Translations under genes and position numbers: made by a program | Shown here: one piece after another, positions 63,246 through 64,000 of the stretch | Layout of the letters: every line of letters begins with the position of its first letter | Position numbering within the stretch: the first letter of the stretch is position 1 | Notes under the pieces: model-generated | What the model saw: the letters and a program-made list of their open reading frames with translations, nothing else | What the model was told of the DNA's origin: nothing | Databases searched by the model: none | Assembly (NCBI RefSeq): GCF_012044895.1 | Contig: NZ_CP050695.1 | Span: 333,501-397,500, forward strand | Direction: 5' to 3' | Origin: Aquisalimonas sp. 2447 | GTDB lineage: Bacteria > Pseudomonadota > Gammaproteobacteria > Nitrococcales > Aquisalimonadaceae | DNA: 64,000 bases

Positions 63246-64000
63246 ATGGTGGATGTGGATGCGGCCCTGGCAGAGCTGACCCGGGGTACCGATGAAGTAC
63301 TGGTGGAATCCGAACTGAAGGAGCGTCTGGGTGCCGGGCGCACCCTGCGTATCAAGGCGGGATTCGATCCGACAGCGCCGGACCTGCACCTGGGGCACAC
63401 AGTGCTGATCAACAAGTTGCGGCAGTTCCAGGATCTCGGTCATGAAGTCTACTTCCTTATCGGAGACTTCACCGGGATGATCGGCGACCCCTCCGGCAAG
63501 AGCGCCACGCGCAAACCGCTGACGCCCGAGGAGGTCAGCGCCAACGCGCGCACGTATCAAGAGCAGGTCTTCCGCATTCTTGATCCCGAACGCACCCGGG
63601 TGGTGTTCAACTCCCATTGGATGAATGCGTTCTCCGCCACCGACATGATACAGCTCGCCGCGCGGCACACGGTGGCGCGCATGCTTGAGCGCGACGACTT
63701 CCACAAGCGTTACACCTCAGGGCAGGCCATCGCGATTCACGAGTTCCTCTATCCGCTGATCCAGGGCTACGACTCGGTGGAACTCAAGGCGGACGTTGAA
63801 CTCGGCGGTACGGACCAGAAGTTCAACCTGCTGGTGGGGCGGCAGCTGCAACAGTCCTACGGGCAGTCCGCGCAGGTGGTCATGACGGTGCCCATCCTCG
63901 AGGGGCTGGACGGGGTGCAGAAGATGTCGAAGTCCCTGAACAACTATGTGGGCATTCAGGAGCCGGCGGACGATATGTTCGGCAAGCTCATGTCTATCTC
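63246..64000 (+). CDS. tyrS: Tyrosyl-tRNA synthetase, 3' end cut by window
   Basis: 251 codons are visible of about 400. Class I aminoacyl-tRNA synthetase: HLGH (48-51) is the HIGH motif and KMSKS is at 226-230. [11 protein letters not shown] and LGGTDQKFN show it is the TyrZ-type (longer anticodon-arm) form. It attaches tyrosine to tRNA-Tyr. The frame continues past 64000. Divergent from anmK. Confidence 0.95.
   Translation, partial: MVDVDAALAELTRGTDEVLVESELKERLGAGRTLRIKAGFDPTAPDLHLGHTVLINKLRQFQDLGHEVYFLIGDFTGMIGDPSGKSATRKPLTPEEVSANARTYQEQVFRILDPERTRVVFNSHWMNAFSATDMIQLAARHTVARMLERDDFHKRYTSGQAIAIHEFLYPLIQGYDSVELKADVELGGTDQKFNLLVGRQLQQSYGQSAQVVMTVPILEGLDGVQKMSKSLNNYVGIQEPADDMFGKLMSI

Overview
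The window looks like chromosomal DNA of a high-GC, probably halophilic gammaproteobacterium. The gene content (split glycine decarboxylase GcvPA/GcvPB, AlaA, ErpA, RppH, PtsP, Bfd/Bfr, HemJ) and the many acidic proteins suggest something near the Ectothiorhodospiraceae, for example an Aquisalimonas-like organism. That placement is inferred from content; no database search was possible. No prophage, CRISPR array or rRNA was seen. There is one tRNA, tRNA-Gly(GCC), and one intact insertion sequence.

Region by region. (1) 1-10.8 kb is an accessory-looking block. It starts with a branched-chain-type (Liv) ABC transporter operon in decay: the solute-binding protein gene has an in-frame amber codon and the LivG ATPase gene is split by a complete IS66-family element with an 8-bp target duplication. 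The LivF ATPase is fused in frame to a Tm-1-like/UPF0261 domain. It is followed by a stand-alone Tm-1-type TIM-barrel protein, an SRPBCC protein and a flotillin-like SPFH protein. The block ends in what looks like the tail of another LivF gene. (2) 10.8-18 kb: gap and putA, convergent and separated by a long hairpin, then a Fur-box-preceded ferric iron binding protein and permease. (3) 18-24 kb: the glycine cleavage operon gcvT-gcvH-gcvPA-gcvPB and a PfkB-type kinase, closed by a strong terminator and a cluster of REP-like palindromes. (4) 24-33.5 kb: acyl-CoA dehydrogenase, AlaA, a DUF2147 protein, and a complete second Liv-type operon (binding protein, two permeases, two ATPases) translationally coupled to a gamma-glutamylcyclotransferase-like gene. 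(5) 33.5-46.2 kb: soluble lytic transglycosylase, DUF1289 protein, cobalamin adenosyltransferase, the ligase-associated DNA-processing set (exonuclease, ATP-dependent ligase, Lhr-like helicase, PdeM) with two outer-membrane protein genes placed inside it on the other strand, an M14 carboxypeptidase and a LysR regulator. (6) 46.3-53.4 kb: tRNA-Gly, a phosphoribosyltransferase, a TRAP transporter operon with a gamma-glutamyltransferase and a TSUP permease, and an Lrp/AsnC regulator. (7) 53.5-64 kb: lrgB-lrgA-HAD phosphatase, rppH, ptsP, a 61-bp perfect palindrome, bfd-bfr, hemJ, a TlpA-like thioredoxin, argC, erpA, anmK and the start of tyrS.

Functional themes are amino-acid and glycine catabolism (PutA, Gcv, AlaA, two Liv systems, TRAP), gamma-glutamyl chemistry (a cyclotransferase with Liv, a transferase with TRAP), and Fur-type iron handling (iron ABC genes, Bfd/Bfr, ErpA, HemJ). 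The most unusual locus is the Tm-1-related group at 5.4-10.7 kb, where the two halves of the plant Tm-1 antiviral protein architecture occur as separate bacterial proteins and one half is fused to an ABC transporter ATPase.
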